Part shown: positions 32,884-41,995 of the stretch, one piece after another
Layout of the letters: each line of letters starts with the position of its first letter
Numbering within the stretch: position 1 is the first letter of the stretch
Source: DT-110 sp030148525
GTDB taxonomy: Bacteria; Bacteroidota; Bacteroidia; Chitinophagales; Saprospiraceae
Reading direction: 5' to 3'
Assembly: GCA_965227445.1 (NCBI GenBank)
Contig: OZ245751.1
Location: forward strand, 2,914,001-2,978,000
DNA length: 64,000 nucleotides
Notes under the pieces: model-generated
What the model was told of the DNA's origin: nothing
What the model saw: the letters and a program-made list of their open reading frames with translations, nothing else
The model's database searches: none
Translations under genes and position numbers: made by a program

Positions 32884-33143
32884 TGGCTAATCATTATGAT
32901 CGGTTCGTAATATAGGAATATCACCCACTAAATACCTGGCCACAGCCAACCATTCAGATGGTGCGTGTGCACGCAAAACAGGATGTTTGGGAATCAAAAA
33001 GCACATCCTCCTTAACTTTAAACCCGCAAGATAGACAGTCGAAAAATTAAATACAAAAAAAAGGCAAAAAACCCGACTGTTTTTTCTAAAAAAGGCACAA
33101 ATGCCAAACAATCTTTTAACGACTTAGCATTTTTTAGCAAAGG

Positions 33144-33177
33144 TTTCCGGGCACCATGTCGAAAAGGTGCCCGGAAA
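33144..33177 (-). terminator. Stable hairpin after glutamate dehydrogenase
   Basis: A 12-bp perfect stem tttccgggcacc / ggtgcccggaaa with a 10-base loop lies 17 bases past the gdh stop. A clear T-run is missing on the minus strand, so it may be a factor-dependent terminator or an mRNA 3'-end stabiliser. Confidence 0.6.
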
Positions 33178-33194
33178 ACAAGTGGACACCTAGC

Positions 33195-34625
33195 CTATGG
33201 GAAAATACCCAAAGACAGGTAATCATTACTAATTTTATTTATGGCACTTACGAAGGAGGCAGTCCTCAGATCGTTCACCTTCTTCTTGCGCTGCATGATT
33301 TCCCGTACCTGATGATAAGCCGTGCTCATTGTTTCTTCCAAACCGGACCGAACCAAGTCGACCTCATCGGCACCTTTGGCAATAATGGTCCGCTCTTTTT
33401 GGGAAATACTCCGACCGGTATGCCGCTCGATCAGGTCGATCAGTGCCGTATATTGATTCTGGTCAAACCGCTTCTGCATTCGGCCGAATCGCATATGGGA
33501 GAGGTTTTTCAGCCACTCAAAATAGGAAACTGTAACCCCTCCTGCGTTGAGGTACACATCGGGCAGGATGATTTTACCTGCTTCGAGCAGCACCTCTTCT
33601 GCCAGTGAGGTGATCGGGCCGTTGGCCGCCTCCGCAATAATCTTGGCCTTAATATTGTGTACGTTTTCCATGGTGATCTGGTTCTCCAGAGCAGCGGGTA
33701 TCAGCACATCACAATCGTATTCAAGAATGCGGTGGCGATCATTTTTATCCAGGGTTTCGGCTCCCGGATAATTGAGAATTGACCCGGTCTCTTTGCGGAA
33801 TTTCATCAGATCATGGATGTCGAATCCATCTTTTTTGTAGATGGCTCCTTCCACCTCACCAATACCGACGATTACCGCTTCACCTTCGTCCTGGGAAATG
33901 GTTCCGGTATAGGACCCCACATTACCCAGTCCCTGAATGATCATTCGCTTGCCTTTAATACCGGTTTCCAAGCCGAGCTTTTTCATATCCTCGACTATCT
34001 CACAGGCTTCCCGTATTCCGTAGAAAACACCGCGGCCGGTTGCTTCCGTTCTGCCCCGAATACCATTTTGGTTAACGGGCTTACCGGTTACACAACCAGC
34101 GGCATCAATCTCATCGCCTTTGAATGTGCGGTAGGTATCGTAGATCCAGGCCATTTCCCGGGCACCAGTACCGTAATCCGGCGCGGGCACGTCAATGGCC
34201 GGCCCGATCAGGTTACGTTTAACCAATTCACTGGTGTAGCGGCGGGTTACCCGTTCCAACTGGCCGGGGGTAAATTCGCGCGGATTGAGCTTGACACCAC
34301 CTTTGGCACCACCGAAGGGCACATCTACAATGGCACATTTATAAGTCATCAGCGTGGCCAAAGCCATGACCTCCTCCTGGGTTACGTGGTTGGAGTACCG
34401 GATTCCACCTTTGGTAGGGCTGCGGTGGTGACTGTGTTGCACCCGGTACGCTTCAATGACTTTAACTTCGTTGCCAATCTTAACCGGGAAGTTCACCCGG
34501 TAAACAGCGTTACAAACCTTGATTTGCTCCAGCAATCCTTGATTTAGATTGGTGTGAGGGGCAGCTCTGTCAAAGTAAGATTGAACACTTTGATAAAAAC
34601 TAGGAATGGACTTCGGTTCTGACAT
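33195..34625 (-). CDS. Glutamate dehydrogenase (Glu/Leu/Phe/Val dehydrogenase family)
   Basis: This 476-residue protein carries the catalytic glycine-rich segment 'VPFGGAKGGVKLNPREFT', 'GPAIDVPAPDYGT', and the dinucleotide-binding 'IQGLGNVGSYTG'. Also present is 'ANGPIT' with 'ILPDVYLNAGGVTVSYFEWLKN', typical of this family. It interconverts glutamate with 2-oxoglutarate and ammonia in the cytoplasm. NAD or NADP preference cannot be settled by eye. Its start lies 26 bases inside the end of the upstream CcmD gene, so it is translationally coupled to a haem-export operon. That is an unusual partnership, which may simply reflect shared transcription. Confidence 0.95.
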   Translation of the reverse strand: MSEPKSIPSFYQSVQSYFDRAAPHTNLNQGLLEQIKVCNAVYRVNFPVKIGNEVKVIEAYRVQHSHHRSPTKGGIRYSNHVTQEEVMALATLMTYKCAIVDVPFGGAKGGVKLNPREFTPGQLERVTRRYTSELVKRNLIGPAIDVPAPDYGTGAREMAWIYDTYRTFKGDEIDAAGCVTGKPVNQNGIRGRTEATGRGVFYGIREACEIVEDMKKLGLETGIKGKRMIIQGLGNVGSYTGTISQDEGEAVIVGIGEVEGAIYKKDGFDIHDLMKFRKETGSILNYPGAETLDKNDRHRILEYDCDVLIPAALENQITMENVHNIKAKIIAEAANGPITSLAEEVLLEAGKIILPDVYLNAGGVTVSYFEWLKNLSHMRFGRMQKRFDQNQYTALIDLIERHTGRSISQKERTIIAKGADEVDLVRSGLEETMSTAYHQVREIMQRKKKVNDLRTASFVSAINKISNDYLSLGIFP

Positions 34626-34845
34626 CTTCTTCCTTGATTTGGTTCTCTAATTTGGTTAGTCTGCGATCCAGGTAGACCAAAAAGGCGGTTATCCCTAAAA
34701 AAATGGCCGCAATAACGGCGACAACAACAAATAACTTTCCCTGGCTTCGCATAAAGTCGGGGGCATCCGAACTTCCTTGCGACCAGGCACTTGTAACCAT
34801 CAGAAAGAGCAGCAGTGCACTATATATAATCCTGTTCCAGATCAT
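34600..34845 (-). CDS. CcmD family protein
   Basis: This 81-residue protein has a signal-like N-terminus (MIWNRIIYSALLLFLMVTSAWSQ), then one strong membrane helix ('LFVVVAVIAAIFLGITAFLVYLDRRL') and a charged coiled tail ('TKLENQIKEED'). This matches the short Bacteroidota CcmD-type proteins that sit beside CcmC. In the cytochrome c maturation pathway CcmD helps release haem-loaded CcmE. The assignment leans on context, since small one-helix proteins carry little signature. It ends inside the start of glutamate dehydrogenase and begins 117 bases after ccmC. Confidence 0.75.
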   Translation of the reverse strand: MIWNRIIYSALLLFLMVTSAWSQGSSDAPDFMRSQGKLFVVVAVIAAIFLGITAFLVYLDRRLTKLENQIKEEDVRTEVHS

Positions 34846-34962
34846 GGTATGTGATTTACTTAGCTCATCCGTGGCGGTTTTCCCGGAGACGAGCCAAAAG
34901 TCGTGTATTTTTTGATTAAAACAAATATGCAGCGAAAAGAAATCCGGCCATACAAAATTCGC

Positions 34963-36021
34963 TCAGACCAAGTCCAAATGCTGCTCGCGCAGCCGGGTGA
35001 ACCGATACACCAGACTGGCAATCCAGTACCCCAAAAGCGTCCAGCCGATGATGGCCGGATAAAAGATCATTCGCATGGTATTATCCAGATCCTCCCCGCC
35101 CAAAGCCGGATTCCCGCCGGCTCCGGGATGAAGGCTATCCGTTAGCCGGGGGATTACGTAGATGAGCGGAATCAGGGTTACAAAGGCAAAAATATTGTAC
35201 ACCGCCGAAATCCGGGCTTGCTTTTCGGGGTCCTCAAAAGCCGAGCGCAAAACGAAATAGGCAAAATAGATCAGCAGAGCTACGGCCGTCATGTTCTGCT
35301 TGACATCCCAGCTCCAGAACGCTCCCCAGGTATACTTGGCCCAAATTGCCCCCGTAATCAAGCCCAATACTCCGTACAGAACCCCGATTCTCGTCAGGGC
35401 AGCTGCCCGCTGATCATCATCGATCCGGAAACCTCGCAGATAGCGCACACTGTACACAACGGATCCCAGAAAAAGAAATACCATCGCAAACCATAAAGGC
35501 ACGTGGAAATACGTATTGCGAATGGTCTCCGCCAGAATATTCCGGAAGGGGAAATGGATCCCCTTGTCAGCACTCAACCTGGTGATAGGATCATTTACCC
35601 ATACGCGTTCTCCCATCTCGGGATCGAGACTATCCTGCGTGATGAACACAGCACTGGGCAGGGAAACCGCCCCGTCAATTTCGTTATCGATGATGAGGGA
35701 AAAATCCTGTACCCTGCGATCGACGGGTAAGTATTCAGGAATGCTAAAAACAGCTTCCATAGAACGATCGTCCCAAACCATTATCTTCCTGGCCTGGAGC
35801 GACCGGGCATCATCTAGTTTCAACCAAACCCGCATACTGTCCTCCCCTTTTTTGTAAAAGGAGTTGTAACCGGTAATCTCTACGGTGATTTCTTCGCCTG
35901 TGCGGCCACTGTTGGGCGTCACCTCCAATACACCGGGTTTGAGGGGGAAGAGAAGCCCCGCCAACAAAGTGTACATTAAAAGTACTACTGCCGCTATTTT
36001 CCACCAGGATTGTCTTACCAT
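34963..36021 (-). CDS. ccmC: Cytochrome c biogenesis protein CcmC with N-terminal extension
   Basis: In this 352-residue protein the C-terminal ~200 residues are CcmC: several membrane helices, the haem-handling tryptophan-rich motif 'WGAFWSWD' ('YTWGAFWSWDVKQN') and conserved histidines. The first ~150 residues hold one membrane helix followed by an extracytoplasmic beta-rich segment ('VTPNSGRTGEEITVEITGYNSF'), resembling an IPT/TIG-like Ig domain. Classical CcmC is ~240 residues and lacks this. It passes haem to CcmE in the periplasm. It lies between ccmB (90 bases upstream) and ccmD. No ccmA or ccmE is in the window. Confidence 0.9.
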   Translation of the reverse strand: MVRQSWWKIAAVVLLMYTLLAGLLFPLKPGVLEVTPNSGRTGEEITVEITGYNSFYKKGEDSMRVWLKLDDARSLQARKIMVWDDRSMEAVFSIPEYLPVDRRVQDFSLIIDNEIDGAVSLPSAVFITQDSLDPEMGERVWVNDPITRLSADKGIHFPFRNILAETIRNTYFHVPLWFAMVFLFLGSVVYSVRYLRGFRIDDDQRAAALTRIGVLYGVLGLITGAIWAKYTWGAFWSWDVKQNMTAVALLIYFAYFVLRSAFEDPEKQARISAVYNIFAFVTLIPLIYVIPRLTDSLHPGAGGNPALGGEDLDNTMRMIFYPAIIGWTLLGYWIASLVYRFTRLREQHLDLV

Positions 36022-36111
36022 AGTTTTGCTATTGATTAACCCGGCCCCCGGTCAGGACCAATTACCATTTATCTGCCCCCGGTATAACTATCCGGGTCGG
36101 GCTATTGTTTT

Positions 36112-36771
36112 TCAGTCCCTCCACAGGAAAGGGTACAGCAAGAATGCCATCGCGACCAGGATAAGATCAATGGCAATCAGTATCAGGATATCCTGATCCA
36201 CGGAGGTATCCCGCAATAACCCCAGCGCATTCGCAGAGAGTTTAATCAGAGTCATCAAAATAGGTATGACCAGCGGGAAACTCAAAATCGCCATGAGGGT
36301 CGCATTATTATCCGCCTTGGCTGATATGGCCGCCACAAAGGTAAAAGTAATGGAGAACCCCACACTTCCCAGAAAAATAGTTCCTACGAAAGCACCCAAC
36401 TGGCGTACCGGATTGCCGGCCACAAAGGCAAACGCCCCCCAAACTAAAACGCTGAGCACGAAAAGTAATAGAATATTATACAAGATCTTCGCCAATAATA
36501 TGGCCGTTGGGTTAGCCAGGGCATAGTAATATAGCTGCCGCTGATTACTTTCCTGCACAAAGCTCTTTACGATCGCATTAATGGAAGTAAACAGCATTAT
36601 GATCCAGAAAAGCACATTCCAGACTTGGGGTTGCACCTGAACGAAGGAAGTATATATGATAAAAATGGTGGAGAATACGTACAACAGAATACCGCTGATA
36701 GCGTAACTGCTACGAAATTCCAGACGCACGTCCTTACTGAACAGGTGAATGATCTCTCGAACGATTTGCAT
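36112..36771 (-). CDS. ccmB: Haem exporter protein CcmB
   Basis: This 219-residue membrane protein has six hydrophobic segments. Its opening 'IHLFSKDVRLEFRSSYAISGILLYVFSTIFIIYTSF' and 'GTIFLGSVGFSITFTFVAAISAKA' match the CcmB permease family. CcmB is the membrane component of the CcmAB ABC transporter that works with CcmC in cytochrome c maturation. It is first in the ccmB-ccmC-ccmD-gdh run. A textbook Bacteroidota promoter sits immediately upstream, its -7 box only four bases from the ATG. Confidence 0.92.
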   Translation of the reverse strand: MQIVREIIHLFSKDVRLEFRSSYAISGILLYVFSTIFIIYTSFVQVQPQVWNVLFWIIMLFTSINAIVKSFVQESNQRQLYYYALANPTAILLAKILYNILLLFVLSVLVWGAFAFVAGNPVRQLGAFVGTIFLGSVGFSITFTFVAAISAKADNNATLMAILSFPLVIPILMTLIKLSANALGLLRDTSVDQDILILIAIDLILVAMAFLLYPFLWRD

Positions 36772-36775
36772 CCTG

Positions 36776-36808
36776 CAAAAATAACATTCTTACTCAGAAG
36801 CTATCAAA
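36776..36808 (-). promoter_or_regulatory. Bacteroidota-type promoter of ccmB
   Basis: On the minus strand: TTTG (36805-36808), a 21-base spacer, then TATTTTTG (36776-36783). Both match the TTTG / TAnnTTTG consensus of the primary Bacteroidota sigma factor. The ATG follows after CAGG, so the transcript would be leaderless or nearly so. Confidence 0.7.
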
Positions 36809-37042
36809 AGTATTCTTGGGACTGTACATTCATTTTTGGCGGCGGTATACCGGTGAATTCTTTTCACCTGGGTTGACTGTGACCTGGGCCGCATGCTTTT
36901 TTCCGAAAGGGAAACAATCTCCGGAAATCTGCCCTGCTTGGCGGATTGCACAAAATCTGCTATTTTCGATGAAATCCCGAAATAGCGTTTAGAAGTCATC
37001 CCTGGAAAACTGCGATGCCTTCTGCCCAAAGTGCGTACCTAC

Positions 37043-38266
37043 ATGAACATCAATCCCCGCTGGTTATTTCTGCTTTTTTTAGGATGTTACCCCATCTTTC
37101 TCCTGGCCTCCGAGGCTGCTGATACGTCTGGATTTATCCGTATCCAGGCCCGGAGTGGTGATGGCATCTACTCCCTGTTACGCAGATATGAGCTGGATCA
37201 GCACAGCTGCAATTTCGATCAGTTTTACTCCCTGAACGAGCTCAAGAAAAACGCCGCTCTGATTCAGGGAAGAACCTACCTGTTGCCCATCTACCGCTAT
37301 ACCTTCAATGGCCGGACTATACGTTCGACCATCGGTGTCGACGACTGGGACCTGGCTGTGACCATTCAGAGCTACAACGAACGCATGTACAAACAGGGGC
37401 TGCGCCCGGATGATTTCAGGAATGACCTGAAACTGTGGGTTCCTTACCACCTGCTGAAATGTGGAGATTCCGATTTGGAAATAGACCCGCCGCAGCCCAT
37501 TGCTGATCCGGATTTTGAAGATGCATCCAATCCTTCGGGGCGGGTATTCCCGATTTTCGGATCCACCTACGCCAAGACGCCCAAATTATCGGACCGGCTG
37601 GCAGGTCGGATTTTTTACGTGGTCGCCGGTCACGGCGGTCCCGACCCGGGTGCCATCGGCAAGCGCAGTGCTAATATATTGTGTGAAGATGAGTACGCCT
37701 ATGATGTAGCTCTGCGCTTGTGTCGGAAGCTGATCGAACACGGTGCTACCGCCTATATGATCGTGCGAGACGAAAACGACGGTATCCGAAGCGGACACCA
37801 TTTGAACTGCGACGAAGACGAAATTGTTTGGGGGGGTCCGGCGATTCCACGATCCCAAAAGGGGCGTTTATTTCAACGGTCAGATATTATAAATGCACTT
37901 TACGAGAAAAACAGGACACTTGGCTTTACCGATCAGACTACGATTGTCATTCACGTAGATTCGCGTGCACGGAAGGAACGAACTGATCTGTTCTTCTACT
38001 ATCAGTACGGCCAGCAAGCCAGTAAAGAGCTGGCCGGGAAACTGCATAACGTAATGAAAAACAAATACGCTAAATACCGGGCTAATGGCCAGTACCACGG
38101 AACGGTGAGCACCAGGGACCTTCATATGCTTCGCGAAGTAAACCCCACTACCGTATACGTCGAACTGGCCAATATCCGCAATACCCACGATCAGCAACGG
38201 ATCATCCTTGAAAGTAATCGACAAGCTCTTGCCAACTGGCTCTACGAAGGGTTGCTCTCCAACTGA
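37043..38266 (+). CDS. N-acetylmuramoyl-L-alanine amidase with LysM-like N-terminus
   Basis: 407 residues from ATG 37043; a GTG four codons earlier lies in a GTACC box and is less likely. A signal peptide (WLFLLFLGCYPIFLLASEA) is followed by a LysM-like module ('GDGIYSLLRRYELD...LIQGRTYLLPI'). The Amidase_3 zinc domain then begins at 'RIFYVVAGHGGPDPGAIG' (first His ligand), with 'LCEDEYAYDVALRL' (Glu ligand), 'VIHVDSR' (third ligand His) and 'VYVELANIRN' (catalytic Glu). It should cut peptidoglycan stem peptides in the periplasm. The third-ligand motif is normally 'SIHAN', so this one is unusual. Its end overlaps the convergent neighbour by 25 bases. Confidence 0.87.
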   Translation: MNINPRWLFLLFLGCYPIFLLASEAADTSGFIRIQARSGDGIYSLLRRYELDQHSCNFDQFYSLNELKKNAALIQGRTYLLPIYRYTFNGRTIRSTIGVDDWDLAVTIQSYNERMYKQGLRPDDFRNDLKLWVPYHLLKCGDSDLEIDPPQPIADPDFEDASNPSGRVFPIFGSTYAKTPKLSDRLAGRIFYVVAGHGGPDPGAIGKRSANILCEDEYAYDVALRLCRKLIEHGATAYMIVRDENDGIRSGHHLNCDEDEIVWGGPAIPRSQKGRLFQRSDIINALYEKNRTLGFTDQTTIVIHVDSRARKERTDLFFYYQYGQQASKELAGKLHNVMKNKYAKYRANGQYHGTVSTRDLHMLREVNPTTVYVELANIRNTHDQQRIILESNRQALANWLYEGLLSN

Positions 38267-41151
38267 CTCAGTAACCCTTCCTCATCCAACTCGGTGGGAT
38301 ATGGCAGATCCGGCCAGGAAGGATCGAAGGTATCCAGGGCATCGTATACCACATCGTGAATCCTGGCCCGCACACCGCTGTAGATAAGCTCCTTATTATT
38401 GGCACTGGGATGGATTCGATTCGACAGGAAAACGAATACCAGATCAGTGTCCGGATCGACCCATACACACGTGCCTGTAAACCCGGTGTGGCCAAAAGTA
38501 TTATTCGACACACTGGAGGAGCGGGCACTGCGGTTGGTCCGGTGAGGCTTATCGAAGCCGAGCCCTCTATGGTTCCCATATTTTGCCTTAGTAAACTGCT
38601 CAATGGTTTCGGGTTGCAAGTATTGCACTCCGCCATAGTTTCCTCCATTCAGAAGCATCTGCATCAGACAAGCCAAGTCTTCGGCATTACCGAAAAGCCC
38701 GGCATGGCCGGCAATGCCGCCGAGTAAACTGGCAGCCGGGTCGTGCACATAACCGTGCAGGAGCTGCCCGCGCCATTCCTTATCACGCTCGGTGGGAACG
38801 AGCTGTGATTTATCGACTTTTTCGAGTGGACGGTACATAAGGTGTTCGAGCCCCATCGGTTCGTATACTTGCTCGTATACCCATTGGTTGATGGGCTGCC
38901 CGGTAACTTCTTCCAACATGAACTGCAAGAGTACAAAGTTCACATCACTGTACAGGTAGCGACGGCCGTTGTACAGACGCACATCGTTAAGGTCTTGGCG
39001 CAAACTATCCTTAAAACTGGATGCAAAGAACATATTACCGGCCACCGGTACGGAATGTACCTCAGAAGATTCGGAACAGAAATATGGGTTGCATGTCATG
39101 TGTAGCTTGTCCCAGCGGCGCATATAGTTCATAATGGGCACATTGGCCTGAATACCCGAACGGTGGGTTAGCAACCGCTCCGTAGTGACGTGGGCGATAT
39201 TCCCTTTACTAAGATCAGGCAAATACTTTCGGATGCGATCCTCCAGGTCGATCAGGCCGGCTTCGTAAGCCTTCATAAAGCCCACCGTGGTTGCAGCCAC
39301 CTTGGTCACGGAAGCCAGGTCGTACATATGATCGGTAGCAACCGGCGTTCCACCGTAGGTATGTTCGCCAAATGCTTTGTGATAGAAAATACGTCCATGA
39401 CGTGCGAGCAGCACCTGGCAACCAGGCATAGCTTTATCCCGGATAGCCCGGTTGACGATGGCATCAATGGTCAGTAATTTTTCACCGGCAAAACCGACAA
39501 ACTCAGGTCGGCTGTAGCCCATACGGACGGTGGGATAGCTCAGGCCAGCTCCCGCCGGCATTTGAGTATTGATTGACATGGGCAGTCGCCCCTGCGTGCC
39601 CAGAGCACCGACCACCATCTCGGCGAGTGCTTTTTCCACGTGGCGCGCACGACGGGGAGCCTGTAAAATAGTCAGCCCCGTGGTATCGACCCCGGCCAGT
39701 GCTTCGGGATGCCCCATGTTAATAAGTACTCCCGACTGTGCAGCTATTTTTTGTAGAAAAATAGTATCCCGCGGAGAGCGAATGAAGTTACCATCGATCA
39801 GTACAATGGGTCGCACGCCGCGCTCCGTTTTCACCTGAAAACCTTTTTCCGGACTAAAATTACCGTGTTGGTAGGAAGGACTAATGTACTCCTCTAACGT
39901 ATTTTTAAAGTGTACGGCTGGTTGGGCACAGTAGTCAATAATACCTACTCGCGGACTATTAGCCTGGGTTTGTAACAGGGGCCATGCCCCCCAACCATTG
40001 TGTACCAGAACAATGCGATCGAGATCCATTTTTTCCAGGAATAACCGCCAGCTATCGCCGTTGAAGTGTTCTTCCAATTCGCTCGCATCCAGAAAAGTCG
40101 GTTCTTCCTCGTGTCGGATTCGCGGAATCAGCGAAGCCTGGATGGGCTTAGTGATATTATCCTGAATAACTTCTTTTTCCAGGCCGTGGTGCATCCAGTA
40201 TTTGGCTTGCAATACCCTTCTTACGCGCTCATCTACCTCTTCCTGCAAAATAGCGCCATTTTGTACCAGCGTCACGAGCTGATGATGGATGCGGTCGGGC
40301 TGGCCCCGCACCCAAAACTGATGTACACCCTGGCGCCATTGACATAATAAATCGGCATAGGCATCGACCTTTGTCCAGATCAGACCGTGATAATCGAGAT
40401 GATCCGACAAATACGACTGAAAATGCCCCTCCTGAGTGCCACAGGCTTCAAAAATATCGGGAGCTGCAGTAATCCCACCCATGCCTGCCTTAACCATTGT
40501 TTTGGAGCGTTGCAGAAAACTGGCATGCAACAAAATGGTATCCGACAACTGCGGATAATAATCGTCAAAGGATTCCGTAGCGGAGATGATATGATAATCG
40601 CTAAGCTTTTGACTGCGTCCGGTACTCCAGTCAACACCTTTGGGTTTATATTTCACTTGTAACCCGAAGGTCAGGTTGACTCCCAGGTGGTACGCCTGTC
40701 GCGCATAAAGCCGTTGCAGGTGGGATACGAGAGAGTCTTCAATCCCCAGCCAGGACGTTCCCGGATCCCAACCGGCGAACTGTTCATTCTGGACTGCTTT
40801 GGCCCGGGATGCAATAAATAAAGGAATATCGGCATTGGCTCGCAGCGTATCAGATAAACTCAGAAAGTGCGATAAGGATAAGCCTTGCGGCAAAAATCCA
40901 CCTACATAATTGTGGCGGGTCCAATAGGTAAGCATGGTATCGGGAATGGAGTCACCAGCCAGCCATTCCATAAAGATGAGTTGGCCCATTTTCTCTTCCA
41001 GGGTCATGGAGTGGAGCAGGGAATCCACCCAGATAGGCGGCTCTTCCTGAAGGTAGGAAATCCAACGAGCATGTTCGGGCGTTTCTTCCCGTTGACAGCT
41101 GCTATGGGCAAACCACAGCACTATCATACTGAACCAGAGAATCCGCTTCAT
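38242..41151 (-). CDS. GH3-like / class C beta-lactamase-like fusion protein
   Basis: This 969-residue protein has a lipoprotein-type leader (MKRILWFSMIVLWFAHSSCQRE). The first ~330 residues resemble a GH3 (NagZ-type) N-terminal domain ('SMTLEEKMGQLIFMEW', 'GMGGITAAPDIFEA'), and ~350-520 a GH3 C-terminal domain. The C-terminal ~400 residues are a serine hydrolase of the beta-lactamase/PBP4* fold: 'SVTK' (SxxK) near 612, 'YSDVNF' near 733, 'HTGFTGT' near 887. Such fusions occur in Bacteroidota and are thought to act on cell-wall fragments. The GH3 nucleophile segment, usually 'GLV.SDAL', reads 'GLIWTKVDAYA', so the glycosidase half may be inactive. Confidence 0.87.
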   Translation of the reverse strand: MKRILWFSMIVLWFAHSSCQREETPEHARWISYLQEEPPIWVDSLLHSMTLEEKMGQLIFMEWLAGDSIPDTMLTYWTRHNYVGGFLPQGLSLSHFLSLSDTLRANADIPLFIASRAKAVQNEQFAGWDPGTSWLGIEDSLVSHLQRLYARQAYHLGVNLTFGLQVKYKPKGVDWSTGRSQKLSDYHIISATESFDDYYPQLSDTILLHASFLQRSKTMVKAGMGGITAAPDIFEACGTQEGHFQSYLSDHLDYHGLIWTKVDAYADLLCQWRQGVHQFWVRGQPDRIHHQLVTLVQNGAILQEEVDERVRRVLQAKYWMHHGLEKEVIQDNITKPIQASLIPRIRHEEEPTFLDASELEEHFNGDSWRLFLEKMDLDRIVLVHNGWGAWPLLQTQANSPRVGIIDYCAQPAVHFKNTLEEYISPSYQHGNFSPEKGFQVKTERGVRPIVLIDGNFIRSPRDTIFLQKIAAQSGVLINMGHPEALAGVDTTGLTILQAPRRARHVEKALAEMVVGALGTQGRLPMSINTQMPAGAGLSYPTVRMGYSRPEFVGFAGEKLLTIDAIVNRAIRDKAMPGCQVLLARHGRIFYHKAFGEHTYGGTPVATDHMYDLASVTKVAATTVGFMKAYEAGLIDLEDRIRKYLPDLSKGNIAHVTTERLLTHRSGIQANVPIMNYMRRWDKLHMTCNPYFCSESSEVHSVPVAGNMFFASSFKDSLRQDLNDVRLYNGRRYLYSDVNFVLLQFMLEEVTGQPINQWVYEQVYEPMGLEHLMYRPLEKVDKSQLVPTERDKEWRGQLLHGYVHDPAASLLGGIAGHAGLFGNAEDLACLMQMLLNGGNYGGVQYLQPETIEQFTKAKYGNHRGLGFDKPHRTNRSARSSSVSNNTFGHTGFTGTCVWVDPDTDLVFVFLSNRIHPSANNKELIYSGVRARIHDVVYDALDTFDPSWPDLPYPTELDEEGLLSQLESNPS

Positions 41152-41191
41152 TATACTAATTGTTCATGGGTGACCATCCGTCAATCGGGAT

Positions 41192-41827
41192 CTAGGTACT
41201 GGATGGAAATATTTGTTTAAAAAAATAACTCTTGCCGGCCCGGACATCATCGTATGTCCATAATTCGCCTTCGGAATGTTCGTAGTAATAGCTCAACAGA
41301 GCGAAATCACCTGCACAATTCCAATTGTGTATCAGTACCAGGCCAAAAATGATCCATTGTATTTCAGGTTGAACAAGGGGCAGGGTGATGATCCCCGCAA
41401 AAAAGATAACCCAGAAAGGGGTTAATGCAACGAAATGAAAGCGGCGGCGGCTCAGTACACAACGATCGGCTACCGCGTAGAAATACAGTTTCCGGAAACT
41501 ACCCCCAAAGTGGATATTCCGGGCGCCCACCAGGACATACGCCAGAGCGTGAATACCCTCGTGAACAAGAATCAGCACGCTCATACTCAGGGCCACCCCA
41601 ACAAAAAAGTACAGAACCATTTGTCCGGGACCAAGTATCCCGTGGTATAACTGCCAACCACCAAAGATCAACATGCCAAGGGTACACAACCAGTTAAAGC
41701 TGCTGAAAGAGCGAACTACCTCGTTGCGTCGACCTAATTCCTGTTGCAAGAACGGCATCATCCGTTCGTGCTCCAGCTCGAGGATCAACTCGTACGTTGG
41801 ATCATCGTGTAGGTCTTCGATGCGCAT
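41192..41827 (-). CDS. DUF3267 family putative zincin metalloprotease
   Basis: This 211-residue membrane protein has about four helices and a zinc-protease motif 'HEGIHAL' in the 'LILVHEGIHALAYVLVGARN' segment, the mark of DUF3267. A later 'LIHNWNCAGDF' helix could supply the third ligand. It is predicted to be an intramembrane or membrane-bound protease; the substrate is unknown. It lies 40 bases upstream of the GH3/beta-lactamase gene on the same strand, so the two may share a transcript. Confidence 0.8.
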   Translation of the reverse strand: MRIEDLHDDPTYELILELEHERMMPFLQQELGRRNEVVRSFSSFNWLCTLGMLIFGGWQLYHGILGPGQMVLYFFVGVALSMSVLILVHEGIHALAYVLVGARNIHFGGSFRKLYFYAVADRCVLSRRRFHFVALTPFWVIFFAGIITLPLVQPEIQWIIFGLVLIHNWNCAGDFALLSYYYEHSEGELWTYDDVRAGKSYFFKQIFPSST

Positions 41828-41995
41828 GTTTTAGTATGTTTACGCACCAACAACATCACAAGTTGCAGTGCTTTCGATCATTTCTTTCCGTGGGGAAAAA
41901 AAATGTGTCCATCGCCTTCTATGGCAATTATCTTTCTACGTATAACCATTTTTTCGGTAGGTTCAGTTTCAATACCTGCCTAAATTATTGGATTC

